This document shows, piece after piece, positions 35,900-44,834 of a DNA stretch of 64,000 nt. The notes beneath the pieces were generated by a model, which ran no database searches, was not told where the DNA came from, and saw nothing but the letters and a program-made list of their open reading frames with translations. Position numbers and translations under genes: made by a program. Within the stretch, counting starts at the first letter, position 1. Every line of letters begins with the position of its first letter. Source of the stretch: Flavobacterium gelidilacus DSM 15343 (GTDB lineage: Bacteria; Bacteroidota; Bacteroidia; Flavobacteriales; Flavobacteriaceae); assembly GCF_000422685.1 (NCBI RefSeq), contig NZ_AUGN01000010.1:62001-126000 (forward strand), in the 5' to 3' direction.

Positions 35900-38584
35900 T
35901 TAGAAATTATACTTGATAGAAACATTCCAAGTTCTTCCTAAACCAAAGAAAGCACTATTTTTAACATTAATTCCTTTGTATGAAGGATCAGTATCATTAG
36001 CTGGAAAAATACCATTAACATTTCCAGAAGAAAAAGATTGAGTAATTTCAGATAAATAAACTTCGTTAAAAACATTATTCATGTTAATTCTAAAATCAAT
36101 CGAATTTTTGTTGTTTTCTCCTACTAACATTCTGTAAGAGATTCCGGCATCAACTAAATCATAACTTGGTAATTCTATATTTTCTTTATTTGCAGCTACG
36201 TTTGCATATAAATTATCATAGTTTCTCCAATCTGCATCTATAGAGAAGTTTTTTACAATTTTATATTTAACACCTAATCCCAAAGTTGTTTGAGCAGCGT
36301 CTCCTACTTTACCACCATCGATGTCAGTATTAGTCTGTTCTAAAAGGTTTTGATTTTCATCAAATTTTCTTTGAACAGCATTTCCTTTATATTGCCAGTT
36401 TCCAACAGAAGCAAAACCTTTAATATCTAAAGACTCTAGAGGTCTGAAAACAAAATCAAGCTCAACACCAGAGTGAAGTTGTTCATCATTTTGACTTGAT
36501 GTATACACTAAATCTCCTGTATTTAAATCTGTTGTTCCTATCGTTGTAGCAGCTGTTAAAACTCCAGAAGTAGAAGTTACTCTATTTTTCCAAGAAGTTC
36601 TATATAAGTTTAAATTAGCACTAAAGTATCTAGATTTGAATCCGTAACCTGCTTCGAAACCTAGTACATCTTCATTTGAAGTTAAAGGGTTTAATGCATT
36701 TGTGAAATTTAAATAAATATTGTCGTGGTAAGGTTGACGAGAGTATAAGCCTGCATTAGCATAAAATGAATGTTGTTCAGCAACAACATAACTAGTTCCA
36801 CCTTTTACATTATAACCAATATTGCTTACTTTTTTTGAATCACTAAATTCTGGTAAATAATCATAATAATCAAATCTTTGGTGTGATTGGTTTGAAAGAG
36901 AACCTTGGAAGAATGCTGAAAAATTATCTTTAGCATATTCTAATTGTCCGAATAATCCACCATAAGAAATAGTTTCACTATAATTGTAATCTATTTTTTG
37001 ATTATCTGCAGCAGTATTGAAAAATGAAGACCAAGGATTAGTTGAAAATCCTTCATTAACAGTATTAGAAGCTACAGTTGAAGTTGGTAAATCTGTATTA
37101 TCTCTTAAATTTCTACTTTCATTCCATCCATTTAATCCCAAATAACTACTAACTTGTCTGTAGTGGTCTCCATTATAAGTTCTTAAATCAATACCTAAGT
37201 TTAAAGATAAGTTATCACTAAGCTCTTTTTTCAAATTAGTAACCATACCATACCATGCATGATTATTCATTGAAGAACGAACAACATAATTTCTTGGTGT
37301 ATTAGAAAAATTCCCTATTCCACCTGGTGCTGTTTGGTTATTAGCATAAATAGCATCAAAATCAATGTTACCTGTTGAAGTTCTAACACTTCTCCCGTAA
37401 CCTCCTGTTCCTCCTCCACGTCCCCATGAAGCATATAATACTGTAGACAATGAAGTTTTATCGTTTATTTCATAATCCCAGTTTAAATTAGCAACAGGTT
37501 TGTGGTAAAAATTTCTTCTTTCTGTTCTATAAACACCATTTAAAGTTCCCCAATTGTTGTTATATCTTCTTCCGTACTCTAAATATGTACTTATTGCCTT
37601 TGTAAAATTTTGATCGTGATATTGAGGAGCACCTGTTAACAAGAAATTAAAACTATGCTTCTCATTTGCTTTATAGCCAAAAGAGATAAAGTAGTTTTGA
37701 CCTTGACCCTCAGTACCATCATTATAACCATCTCCTTGCCAATGAGATAGCATAACACTAGCTCCAAAACCATTTTCCATTATACCAGTATTATAACCAG
37801 CAGTAGATTTGAAATATTGATTATTAGCAACACCAAATGAAGTAAAACCACCTTCTTTTTTATCAGTTGCTTTAGTTACGAAGTTAACTGTTCCTCCTAC
37901 TGAAGAAATTGCTAATTTTGAAGAACCTAGTCCCCTTTGAATTTGAATAACATTTGCAATATCAGCCATTCCTGACCAGTTTGACCAGTACATTTTACCA
38001 TCTTCCATTCCATTAATTGGTTGTCCATTTAATAAAAATGCTGTGTTGTCTTGTTGAAAACCACGAACTGTAATTCTTGAATCTCCGTAACCTCCTGATT
38101 GACCTGCGACATAAACTGAAGGTGTGTTAACAAGAAGTTGAGTTACATCAGCAGTTCCAATTTTTGCTTGAATTTCTGCAGCTTTGATAGTAGAAACAGC
38201 GATTGGTGTTTTTCTATCGGCAGCTAAGTCAATAATACCTTTACCAACTAAAACTACTTCAGTTAATTGATTAGCATCAGGATTTAACTGAATACTTCCT
38301 AAATCAATTGATTTTGTAGCAGCATTGAAAGAAACTGATTTAGTTTCAAAACCTAAGAAAGAAACCACTAGAGTTCCTGAAGTTTCTGTAGTTGTTAATT
38401 CAAACTTTCCGTCTAAATCTGTAGTCGTACCAACTTGTGTGCCTTTAACAAATACATTCGCTCCTGCTAATGATTCATTAAATTCACCATCCATAATAAT
38501 TCCCGTAATTTTTGTTTGAGCGAATAACGAAGATGCCGAAAGCATTGTTATCAAAATTAGACAAACATTAGTAAAATTTTTCAT
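35900..38584 (-). CDS. TonB-dependent outer-membrane receptor
   Basis: Outer-membrane importer energised by TonB; ligand unknown. In 894 residues: signal peptide (ending SSLFAQ, 1-22), a carboxypeptidase-regulatory-like domain (about 23-108: TKITGIIMDGEFNESLAGAN), a plug (about 120-240: RKTPIAVSTIKAAEIQ; TVRGFQQDNTAFLLNGQPIN; IQRGLGSSKLAISSVGGTVN), then a barrel ending in the aromatic WNVSIKYNF. The TonB box is not obvious. No SusD-like gene or siderophore enzyme is adjacent, so neither glycan nor siderophore uptake is supported. It is monocistronic with its own terminator. Confidence 0.92.
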   Translation of the reverse strand: MKNFTNVCLILITMLSASSLFAQTKITGIIMDGEFNESLAGANVFVKGTQVGTTTDLDGKFELTTTETSGTLVVSFLGFETKSVSFNAATKSIDLGSIQLNPDANQLTEVVLVGKGIIDLAADRKTPIAVSTIKAAEIQAKIGTADVTQLLVNTPSVYVAGQSGGYGDSRITVRGFQQDNTAFLLNGQPINGMEDGKMYWSNWSGMADIANVIQIQRGLGSSKLAISSVGGTVNFVTKATDKKEGGFTSFGVANNQYFKSTAGYNTGIMENGFGASVMLSHWQGDGYNDGTEGQGQNYFISFGYKANEKHSFNFLLTGAPQYHDQNFTKAISTYLEYGRRYNNNWGTLNGVYRTERRNFYHKPVANLNWDYEINDKTSLSTVLYASWGRGGGTGGYGRSVRTSTGNIDFDAIYANNQTAPGGIGNFSNTPRNYVVRSSMNNHAWYGMVTNLKKELSDNLSLNLGIDLRTYNGDHYRQVSSYLGLNGWNESRNLRDNTDLPTSTVASNTVNEGFSTNPWSSFFNTAADNQKIDYNYSETISYGGLFGQLEYAKDNFSAFFQGSLSNQSHQRFDYYDYLPEFSDSKKVSNIGYNVKGGTSYVVAEQHSFYANAGLYSRQPYHDNIYLNFTNALNPLTSNEDVLGFEAGYGFKSRYFSANLNLYRTSWKNRVTSTSGVLTAATTIGTTDLNTGDLVYTSSQNDEQLHSGVELDFVFRPLESLDIKGFASVGNWQYKGNAVQRKFDENQNLLEQTNTDIDGGKVGDAAQTTLGLGVKYKIVKNFSIDADWRNYDNLYANVAANKENIELPSYDLVDAGISYRMLVGENNKNSIDFRINMNNVFNEVYLSEITQSFSSGNVNGIFPANDTDPSYKGINVKNSAFFGLGRTWNVSIKYNF

Positions 38585-38609
38585 TAAGATTGTTTTTTAA
38601 ATATTTTTA

Positions 38610-38617
38610 CAAAAATA
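38610..38617 (-). promoter_or_regulatory. -7 promoter box for the first TonB receptor
   Basis: TATTTTTG on the minus strand, matching TAnnTTTG, 25 bases before the ATG. No convincing -33 box. Confidence 0.4.
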
Positions 38618-38670
38618 AATTCAAAAATCAATTCTAATGTTAACAAAAGATTAACAATTCAAGCAAACCA

Positions 38671-40314
38671 TTAATTATGCTTTATGAAAGAATTTAACAA
38701 GTTTTTTGTTGAACTATCATGTGTTTTTATGGATTTGGTATTAATTTCTTCTAAAATTGAATTAGCTAATTGCTTGCCTAATTCAACCCCCCATTGATCA
38801 TAGCTAAAAATATTCCAAATAATACCTTGAACAAATATTTTGTGTTCGTATAAAGCAATTAAAGAACCTAAAGATTCTGGCGTAAGTTTGTTTATCAACA
38901 GTGTATTTGTTGGTTTGTTTCCTCTAAAAACTTTATATGGTAATAAAAATTTAGCTTTGTCTTCTGTAATTCCTTGTTTAACGAATTCTTCTTTTACTTG
39001 ACTTTCAGATTTTCCCATTAGCAAAGCTTCTGTTTGAGCAAAGAAGTTTGACATTAATTTGGCGTGATGGTCTTTATTTCCATAAAGTGATTCTTTGTAA
39101 CCAATAAAGTCTGTTGGAATTAACTTTGTTCCTTGATGAATTAATTGAAAAAAAGCGTGTTGAGAATTTGTTCCAGGTTCACCCCAAATAATTGTTCCTG
39201 TTTGATAGTTTACTGGATTTCCATCTCTTCCTATGCTTTTACCATTGCTTTCCATAATTCCTTGTTGTAAGTATGGAGCTAGTTTTTGTAAATATTGAGT
39301 ATAAGGTATTAAAGCTTCTGTTTCTGCACCAAAAAAGTTGTTATACCAAACACTTATTAAGGCTAAAACAACTGGAATATTATTTTCAAAAGAAGTTTCT
39401 TTAAAATGAGTATCCATTTTATTTGCTCCTTTTAATAAAGCGTTGAAATTATCATATCCTACTGACAAACTAATTGACAAACCAACTGCCGACCAAAGTG
39501 AAAATCTTCCTCCAACCCAATCCCACATTGGAAAAATGTTTTCTGGATTAATTCCAAAAGCGGTTACTTTTTCAATATTTGTAGAAACGGCAACAAAATG
39601 TTTAGCTACGTCTTCTTGTTTTGCCGATTTTAAAAACCATTCTCTAATAGTTTCAGCATTTGAAAGCGTTTCTTGTGTTGTAAATGTTTTAGAAACAATT
39701 ACGAATAAAGTTGTTTCTGGATTTAGTTTTTTGATGATTTCGTTTACGTGATCACCATCAACATTAGAAACAAAATGAACATTTAAGTGATTACTATAAA
39801 ATTGTAATGCTTCAACAACCATTGCTGGTCCAAGATCTGAACCACCAATTCCTATATTTACAACATCGGTAAATGCTTTGTTTGTATATCCTTTTCTGTT
39901 TCCTGAAATAATTTCATTTGAAAAGTTTTTAACCTTCTCTTTCACTTCAAATATTTCTGGAATTATATTATTTCCATCTACTAGAACTGTATCATTTTTA
40001 TTAGCTCTTAAAGCTGTATGAAGCACCGCTCTATCTTCTGTTTGATTTATGTTTTCACCTGAAAAATAGGATTGGATTGCTTGTTTTAGTCCAACTTCAT
40101 TTGCCAATTCTAACAATAAATCTAATGTTTCATTTGTTATGTTGTTTTTTGAATAATCAACCAAAAAATCTTCCCATTGAATATGAAATTTTTCGGCTCT
40201 TTGAGCATCATTAGCAAACATTTCTTTGATAGAATTGTTTTGCATTTCATAATAATGCTCTCTTAGTTTAATCCAAGCTTCAGTAGTTGACGGATTTGTA
40301 TCTTGCAATGCCAT
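38671..40314 (-). CDS. pgi: Glucose-6-phosphate isomerase
   Basis: Interconverts glucose 6-phosphate and fructose 6-phosphate in the cytosol. The 547-residue protein has [34 protein letters not shown], the catalytic-region [13 protein letters not shown] and [17 protein letters not shown] and [12 protein letters not shown]. Length matches the long bacterial/eukaryotic Pgi. It starts 2 bases after the M23 peptidase gene, so it is the last gene of the DUF3108-TDO-M23-pgi unit. Confidence 0.96.
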   Translation of the reverse strand: MALQDTNPSTTEAWIKLREHYYEMQNNSIKEMFANDAQRAEKFHIQWEDFLVDYSKNNITNETLDLLLELANEVGLKQAIQSYFSGENINQTEDRAVLHTALRANKNDTVLVDGNNIIPEIFEVKEKVKNFSNEIISGNRKGYTNKAFTDVVNIGIGGSDLGPAMVVEALQFYSNHLNVHFVSNVDGDHVNEIIKKLNPETTLFVIVSKTFTTQETLSNAETIREWFLKSAKQEDVAKHFVAVSTNIEKVTAFGINPENIFPMWDWVGGRFSLWSAVGLSISLSVGYDNFNALLKGANKMDTHFKETSFENNIPVVLALISVWYNNFFGAETEALIPYTQYLQKLAPYLQQGIMESNGKSIGRDGNPVNYQTGTIIWGEPGTNSQHAFFQLIHQGTKLIPTDFIGYKESLYGNKDHHAKLMSNFFAQTEALLMGKSESQVKEEFVKQGITEDKAKFLLPYKVFRGNKPTNTLLINKLTPESLGSLIALYEHKIFVQGIIWNIFSYDQWGVELGKQLANSILEEINTKSIKTHDSSTKNLLNSFIKHN

Positions 40315-40316
40315 AA

Positions 40317-41555
40317 TTATTCTTTTTCTTTAAACTTCAATGCCGTTACACTGTCTAATTCTTTTTTTAGAGGTGTAATTATTGACATGTATTTTACTTT
40401 TTCTTTTTTATCCATCGGTTCAGAATTAGGTAAATTTAATCGTAATGGATCCACTTGAACGCCGTTTTTCCAAAAACGATAACAGACGTGTGGACCAGTT
40501 GCTAAACCTGTACTTCCAACTTTTCCAATTACTTGACCTTGCGAAACACGTTGTCCATTTTTTACTAAAATTTTAGACATGTGTAAATATTGTGTAGAAT
40601 AGGTTGGTGTATGTTTTACTTTTACGTAATTTCCGTTTCCTGCTGTGTACCCTGTTCGCTCAACGACTCCAGAAGCTGTCGTTTTAATTGGCGTTCCATG
40701 TGGTGCTGCATAATCTGTTCCGTTATGTGCCTTCCATCTTTGTTGCACAGGATGAAAACGTCTTCCAGAAAATTTTGAAGAAATTCTAAAGAAATCTAAA
40801 GGCGCTTTTAGGAACATATTTTTAAGTCCCTTTCCTTCTTCATCATAATAATCCGGATATTTTTGATTTTCTGATATTCTATAAGGAAATGCATAGATTT
40901 TTTTTCCTTTATATTCAAAATAAGAAGCTTCTACATCTACAACTCCATCATAAATTGAGTCTTCAATAAAACGTTCGTTAATAGTTATTGCAAACTTATC
41001 TCCTTTTTGAATTTTAAAGAAATCTATAGAATATTCAAATATCTTAGCCAAATTGGAAGCAACTCCAGCACTAACTCCTTCTTTACTTAAAGTTTCTGAC
41101 AATGAACCTTCAATTTCAGCGGCAATGGTTCTTCTTTTAATAGTTGATGGTCTAACTTTTTCATGAACAACTACTGTTGAATCTCTAAAATCTACAACCA
41201 AATAACTTGTTCTGTTTTTGACGTAAACAAAATATTCTAAATTCTTGTTATTCTTTTTATCTAAAAAAAGATAATAAGGCTTTCCAGCCTTTATAGAACG
41301 AAGATTAAATGAATCTCTAATTTTTTCAGTTACTTGAAAAGTAGAATTATTATTTAAATCGTAACCATCTAAAATTGTACTGAATGTATCACCTGATTTT
41401 AAAGTATCAATTTTGACCTTATAATCGTTAAAAATAATATCAAAATCTTTGATAATTGGCTCTAGTTTTTCAACTGGTTTTTTTACTTGTTGAGTTTCTT
41501 CTTTTTTACAAGAGAATAAAGTTAAAGTTAAAAGTGTATATAATAAGTATTTCAA
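40317..41555 (-). CDS. M23-family murein peptidase lipoprotein with an HxC site
   Basis: Envelope peptidoglycan endopeptidase of the LytM type. In 412 residues: lipoprotein signal (lipid Cys16, LTLFSCKKE), an N-terminal region with a LysM-like fold ([16 protein letters not shown]) and a central beta domain, then the M23 domain (about 255-375). That domain has His277 and Asp281 ([10 protein letters not shown]), His325 (YLHMSK) and His356 ([12 protein letters not shown]). In standard M23 peptidases the last motif is HxH; here the second position is Cys358, which could still bind zinc. The gene lies 18 bases after TDO and 2 before pgi. Confidence 0.9.
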   Translation of the reverse strand: MKYLLYTLLTLTLFSCKKEETQQVKKPVEKLEPIIKDFDIIFNDYKVKIDTLKSGDTFSTILDGYDLNNNSTFQVTEKIRDSFNLRSIKAGKPYYLFLDKKNNKNLEYFVYVKNRTSYLVVDFRDSTVVVHEKVRPSTIKRRTIAAEIEGSLSETLSKEGVSAGVASNLAKIFEYSIDFFKIQKGDKFAITINERFIEDSIYDGVVDVEASYFEYKGKKIYAFPYRISENQKYPDYYDEEGKGLKNMFLKAPLDFFRISSKFSGRRFHPVQQRWKAHNGTDYAAPHGTPIKTTASGVVERTGYTAGNGNYVKVKHTPTYSTQYLHMSKILVKNGQRVSQGQVIGKVGSTGLATGPHVCYRFWKNGVQVDPLRLNLPNSEPMDKKEKVKYMSIITPLKKELDSVTALKFKEKE

Positions 41556-41573
41556 ATCTTTTATGTTATCAGG

Positions 41574-42488
41574 TTATTCACCCCAAGTTGCTAATTCATC
41601 TTCAGTCCATAATTCTGGGAAAAATATCCTTCGTTGGTATTTTGGATGCATGTATTTTTGCCAATCACTACCACCAGTTGCTTCACCACCACCAATATAT
41701 TTTTTAGCAGCATTTAGATGTCCCATAACCCAAGTAATATTAACCGTTTTGTCTAAATGACGCATTGCTTGTATTAACCCTGGATTTTTTTGATCGTTTA
41801 TTGGTAAGTGTTTGAATTTTTGCCAAATATTTATTGTGTTGTATTCTTCCATATGGCGAAGAAATTCAGCTTTATATTTGCGTTCAAATTCTAAAATAAG
41901 AAATGATTTTTTACCTGTAGTGTGATCTTTTCCTGCTGCTTGCCAATATAAATGTTCAAAAGCATGTTCAAATGGCGTATTTCTATCAATTGTAGCTCTA
42001 AATCGATGATCAATAAGGTTTATTAAATCTGTTGAAGCAAATTCAATTAATCTGTATTGCGCGCTTTGAAAACCACTTGCTGGAGTTAAAGTGTTTCTGA
42101 ATTTCATATACTGACCTACTTCCATTCCATCACCCATAATATCAAATGATGTAGTAAGCATATCAAAATAACGCGAAATTCGCATTAATCTTTCCGTAAA
42201 GAAATCGGTTTGAGGTTTTTCAGCATGACACAATTGGTGCATTTCCCAAAGTATCATTTTAAACAACAACTCATTTACCTGATGATACATAATGAAGACC
42301 ATTTCATCAGGCAAAGTTGTTCTTTGTGTTTGAAGATTTAGAAGTGCGTCTGTTTGGATATAATCCCAATAAGTTATTGGTTTTGACCAAAGAAGACCTT
42401 CTAAATGCGTTTCTGTTTTTTGATCTATTTTTTGAAACTTTTCATCTAAAAGTTGAATTTTTTTTTCAATTTCTGGATTTATTTCCAT
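41574..42488 (-). CDS. kynA: Tryptophan 2,3-dioxygenase
   Basis: Haem enzyme opening the indole ring of tryptophan to N-formylkynurenine in the cytosol. The 304-residue protein has the distal His69 (FIMYHQVNELLFK, 65-77), the substrate region GMEVGQYMKFRNTLTPASGF, and the proximal haem ligand His257 (WVMGHLNAAKKYIGGG). The C-terminal GGEATGGSDWQKYM is family-typical. It sits between DUF3108 (5 bases upstream) and the M23 peptidase gene. The other kynurenine-pathway genes are not adjacent, but 3-hydroxyanthranilate dioxygenase is 18 kb away in this window. Confidence 0.95.
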   Translation of the reverse strand: MEINPEIEKKIQLLDEKFQKIDQKTETHLEGLLWSKPITYWDYIQTDALLNLQTQRTTLPDEMVFIMYHQVNELLFKMILWEMHQLCHAEKPQTDFFTERLMRISRYFDMLTTSFDIMGDGMEVGQYMKFRNTLTPASGFQSAQYRLIEFASTDLINLIDHRFRATIDRNTPFEHAFEHLYWQAAGKDHTTGKKSFLILEFERKYKAEFLRHMEEYNTINIWQKFKHLPINDQKNPGLIQAMRHLDKTVNITWVMGHLNAAKKYIGGGEATGGSDWQKYMHPKYQRRIFFPELWTEDELATWGE

Positions 42489-42493
42489 TTATG

Positions 42494-43264
42494 TTATTTT
42501 TTGACTTTAAACGTATGTTTTAGTCCTTTGTATTCGTAAAGATCGGCTTTTATTGAACCAACAGCTAAACTAGCTTTAATTCGAACAGGGATTTTGTTTT
42601 CATCGTCTGAAACCCAGATAGTTAAACTTTCCTCTTCTTTAAAAACTCGACCTGCCTGAACTAAAGGTCTAAATACCATACAAGAAACTTCTCCAAATTT
42701 AGTACTTATATCTTCTTTTCCAATATATTTTAGCTTAAACTTTGTTGTTTCGTCGTCAAAAAACATATCTATTGAGATTGATTCACCTTCTTTAAGTTTG
42801 TCAATATCTTGATGATTTCTCAAATAATAAAATGAAGAAACAATATCCTGCACATTTTCTGGAACTTTAAATGTTTTTTCTGTGTTGTTTTTATAGTCTT
42901 TTATAAAAACTGAATTGTTGTTTTGATTAAAAAATCCTTCTTGGTATTTTTTATATCCTCCTTCATCAATTTTTCTTAGAAACTGGTACGGTTTACCTGT
43001 TTCTTTATCAAAAAAACTTTGATAATCATCACTTACTTTAAAGAAAGCTTTTGTAAGTCCGGTTGTATACCCTTTCCCAACTACATGATGCACTTTTTTA
43101 TTATTTCTGGTAGCTTCTTTAATTTCTAAAGTCGCATAACCAGCTGTAACTAAGCCGTAATGAATCCTTAGCTTAAAATATTCACCCGTTGTAAAAGAGT
43201 CTTCTTTTTGAGTAAATGAATTTGTAAATATGAATACGAGGGTTAATAAAATAAATTTTTTCAT
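42494..43264 (-). CDS. DUF3108 secreted protein
   Basis: A 256-residue exported protein of unknown function. I start it at the ATG at 43264 (MKKFILLTLVFIFTNSFTQ, a clear signal peptide). A longer frame start at 43309 lies inside the -7 box. The mature protein is beta-rich: YFKLRIHYGLVTAGYATLEI, KVHHVVGKGYTTGLTKAFFKV, SSFYYLRN, TIWVSDDENKIPVRIKASLAVGS. This is the DUF3108 pattern, seen in periplasmic proteins with a lipocalin-like barrel. It is first gene of a unit leading to TDO, M23 and pgi. Confidence 0.88.
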   Translation of the reverse strand: MKKFILLTLVFIFTNSFTQKEDSFTTGEYFKLRIHYGLVTAGYATLEIKEATRNNKKVHHVVGKGYTTGLTKAFFKVSDDYQSFFDKETGKPYQFLRKIDEGGYKKYQEGFFNQNNNSVFIKDYKNNTEKTFKVPENVQDIVSSFYYLRNHQDIDKLKEGESISIDMFFDDETTKFKLKYIGKEDISTKFGEVSCMVFRPLVQAGRVFKEEESLTIWVSDDENKIPVRIKASLAVGSIKADLYEYKGLKHTFKVKK

Positions 43265-43306
43265 GACATTTGTTTTTCTTTTACATAGAAAATGCAATTT
43301 CTGTAC

Positions 43307-43338
43307 CAAACTTACAAAACAAAAAAACGCAGTCCAAA
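43307..43338 (-). promoter_or_regulatory. Promoter of the DUF3108-TDO-M23-pgi unit
   Basis: Minus-strand TTTG (43335-43338), 20 bases, TAAGTTTG (43307-43314), a close match to the consensus. The -33 box sits in the loop of the preceding terminator hairpin (43321-43354), so the two signals overlap physically. Confidence 0.7.
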
Positions 43339-43354
43339 AAAGTACTGCGTTTTT
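43321..43354 (-). terminator. Terminator upstream of the DUF3108 gene
   Basis: A 10-bp perfect stem (AAAACGCAGT at 43324-43333, ACTGCGTTTT at 43344-43353), then a T7 run on the minus strand. It would end the candidate small RNA and any hppD read-through, 200 bases after the hppD stop. Confidence 0.85.
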
Positions 43355-43434
43355 ATGCTATTAACCAACCAAAAAACTATAAATTATGAAAACTTATATA
43401 AAAATTAAGAGAAAACCACTTCCCTCATTTTTGC
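43321..43434 (-). ncRNA. Candidate small RNA (about 110 nt)
   Basis: Most of the 290-base gap between the DUF3108 gene and hppD has no convincing gene. On the minus strand a -7 box TACCTTTG lies at 43440-43447 and a strong terminator at 43321-43354, defining a transcript of about 110 nt. Its 5' part has self-complementary segments (CACTC with GAG...GTG). It holds a 7-codon frame MREVVFS (43428 to 43405). On the opposite strand a 20-codon frame (43386-43448) overlaps it. An hppD 3' tail is the main alternative. Confidence 0.45.
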
Positions 43435-43439
43435 GAGTG

Positions 43440-43447
43440 CAAAGGTA
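43440..43447 (-). promoter_or_regulatory. -7 box of the candidate small RNA
   Basis: TACCTTTG on the minus strand followed by GCACTCGC, a purine/pyrimidine context like strong Bacteroidota start sites. No clear -33 TTTG upstream. Confidence 0.45.
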
Positions 43448-43554
43448 AGTGTTTTTTGAATTATCTCTAATCTTTTTTCAACTTTAACACATTCTATTAA
43501 ACTTTCATTATAGATATTGGTTTTTTTTTGATAATGTGAAAAAATAACGTGTTT

Positions 43555-44715
43555 TTATAGTGTTCCTCTCAATGCTTGTTCTCTCTCAATTGACTCAAAA
43601 AGCGCTTTAAAGTTTCCTGCACCAAATCCTTTTGCACCCATTCGTTGAATTATTTCAAAGAATAAAGTTGGTCTATCTTCAATTGGTTTTGTGAAAATTT
43701 GCAACAAATAGCCTTCTTCATCTGCATCAATCATTATTCCAAGACTCATCAACTTATCGATATCTTCTTGAAGTTTATGATTGTGTTTCTCCAAACGCAA
43801 CGGAACATCATCATAATAAGTTTGAGGTGGTGTACTCAAGAATTCTATTCCTCTCGAACGCATATCAGCAACAGTTGTTAAAATATCATCGGTAGCAACT
43901 GCAATATGTTGAACTCCTGAACCCTCGTAGAAATCTAAATATTCTTCAATTTGTGATTTTTTCTTTCCTTCTGCTGGTTCGTTGATTGGAAATTTGATTC
44001 TACCATTACCATTAGACATTACCTTAGACATTAAAGCTGAATACTCTGTAGTAATTTGTTTGTCATCAAATGAAAGGAAATTTACAAATCCCATTACATC
44101 TTCATACCATTTAACCCAAGTGTTCATTTCGTTCCATCCTACATTTCCAACCATGTGGTCAATATATTTTAGACCCGTTGGTTTTGGATTATAATCTGAT
44201 TCCCATTTTTTGTAACCTGGTAAAAATTCACCCTTATAGTTTTTGCGTTCTACAAACATATGAATCGTTTCGCCATAAGTGTAAATTCCGGCACGAACTA
44301 CTTCACCATTTTCGTCCTTTTCAACGGTTGGTTCCATATATGATTTTGCACCTCTTTTCATGGTTTCTTCATAAGCTGAACGAGCATCTTCTACCCAAAG
44401 GGCAACAATTTTAACACCATCACCATGTTTTTTTACGTGTTCTCCAATTAGGGAATCACTTTTTAAAGCAGTAGTTAAAACTAAACGGATTTTGTCTTGT
44501 TTTAATACGTATGAAGCTCTATCTCTAACACCAGTTTCTAATCCAGCGTAAGCATGTGATTGAAATCCAAAAGCTGTTTTGTAGAAATGGGCTGCTTGTT
44601 TTGCATTACCTACATAAAACTCTACATAATCTGTTCCCATTAAAGGAAGGAAATCTTGTGCTCCTTCAAATATTTTTTCTAAACCGTAGTTTACTGATTT
44701 TACTTCTTTACTCAT
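43555..44715 (-). CDS. hppD: 4-Hydroxyphenylpyruvate dioxygenase
   Basis: Iron enzyme converting 4-hydroxyphenylpyruvate to homogentisate in tyrosine breakdown. The 386-residue protein has two vicinal-oxygen-chelate halves. Iron ligands are His187 (YIDHMVGNV), His270 (GVQHIAVAT) and Glu354 (LFFEIIQRMGAKGFG). The C-terminal helix GNFKALFESIEREQ gates the site. It follows the homogentisate dioxygenase gene by about 120 bases on the same strand, giving consecutive pathway steps in one unit. Confidence 0.96.
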   Translation of the reverse strand: MSKEVKSVNYGLEKIFEGAQDFLPLMGTDYVEFYVGNAKQAAHFYKTAFGFQSHAYAGLETGVRDRASYVLKQDKIRLVLTTALKSDSLIGEHVKKHGDGVKIVALWVEDARSAYEETMKRGAKSYMEPTVEKDENGEVVRAGIYTYGETIHMFVERKNYKGEFLPGYKKWESDYNPKPTGLKYIDHMVGNVGWNEMNTWVKWYEDVMGFVNFLSFDDKQITTEYSALMSKVMSNGNGRIKFPINEPAEGKKKSQIEEYLDFYEGSGVQHIAVATDDILTTVADMRSRGIEFLSTPPQTYYDDVPLRLEKHNHKLQEDIDKLMSLGIMIDADEEGYLLQIFTKPIEDRPTLFFEIIQRMGAKGFGAGNFKALFESIEREQALRGTL

Positions 44716-44834
44716 TATTTTAGTATTAAGGTGAAAGCATTAAGACTATTTATTGTCTAATGTTATTCTTTCGAAATTCTATTATATTTTAAATTTGAAA
44801 AGTGTTTTCTCTTTTCTCTCTGTTTTTTATTCTT

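Noticed and set aside
43386..43448. 20-codon plus-strand frame (MKTYIKIKRKPLPSFLRVQR)
   Set aside because: Too short to support; it overlaps the candidate small RNA on the other strand and lacks a terminator.
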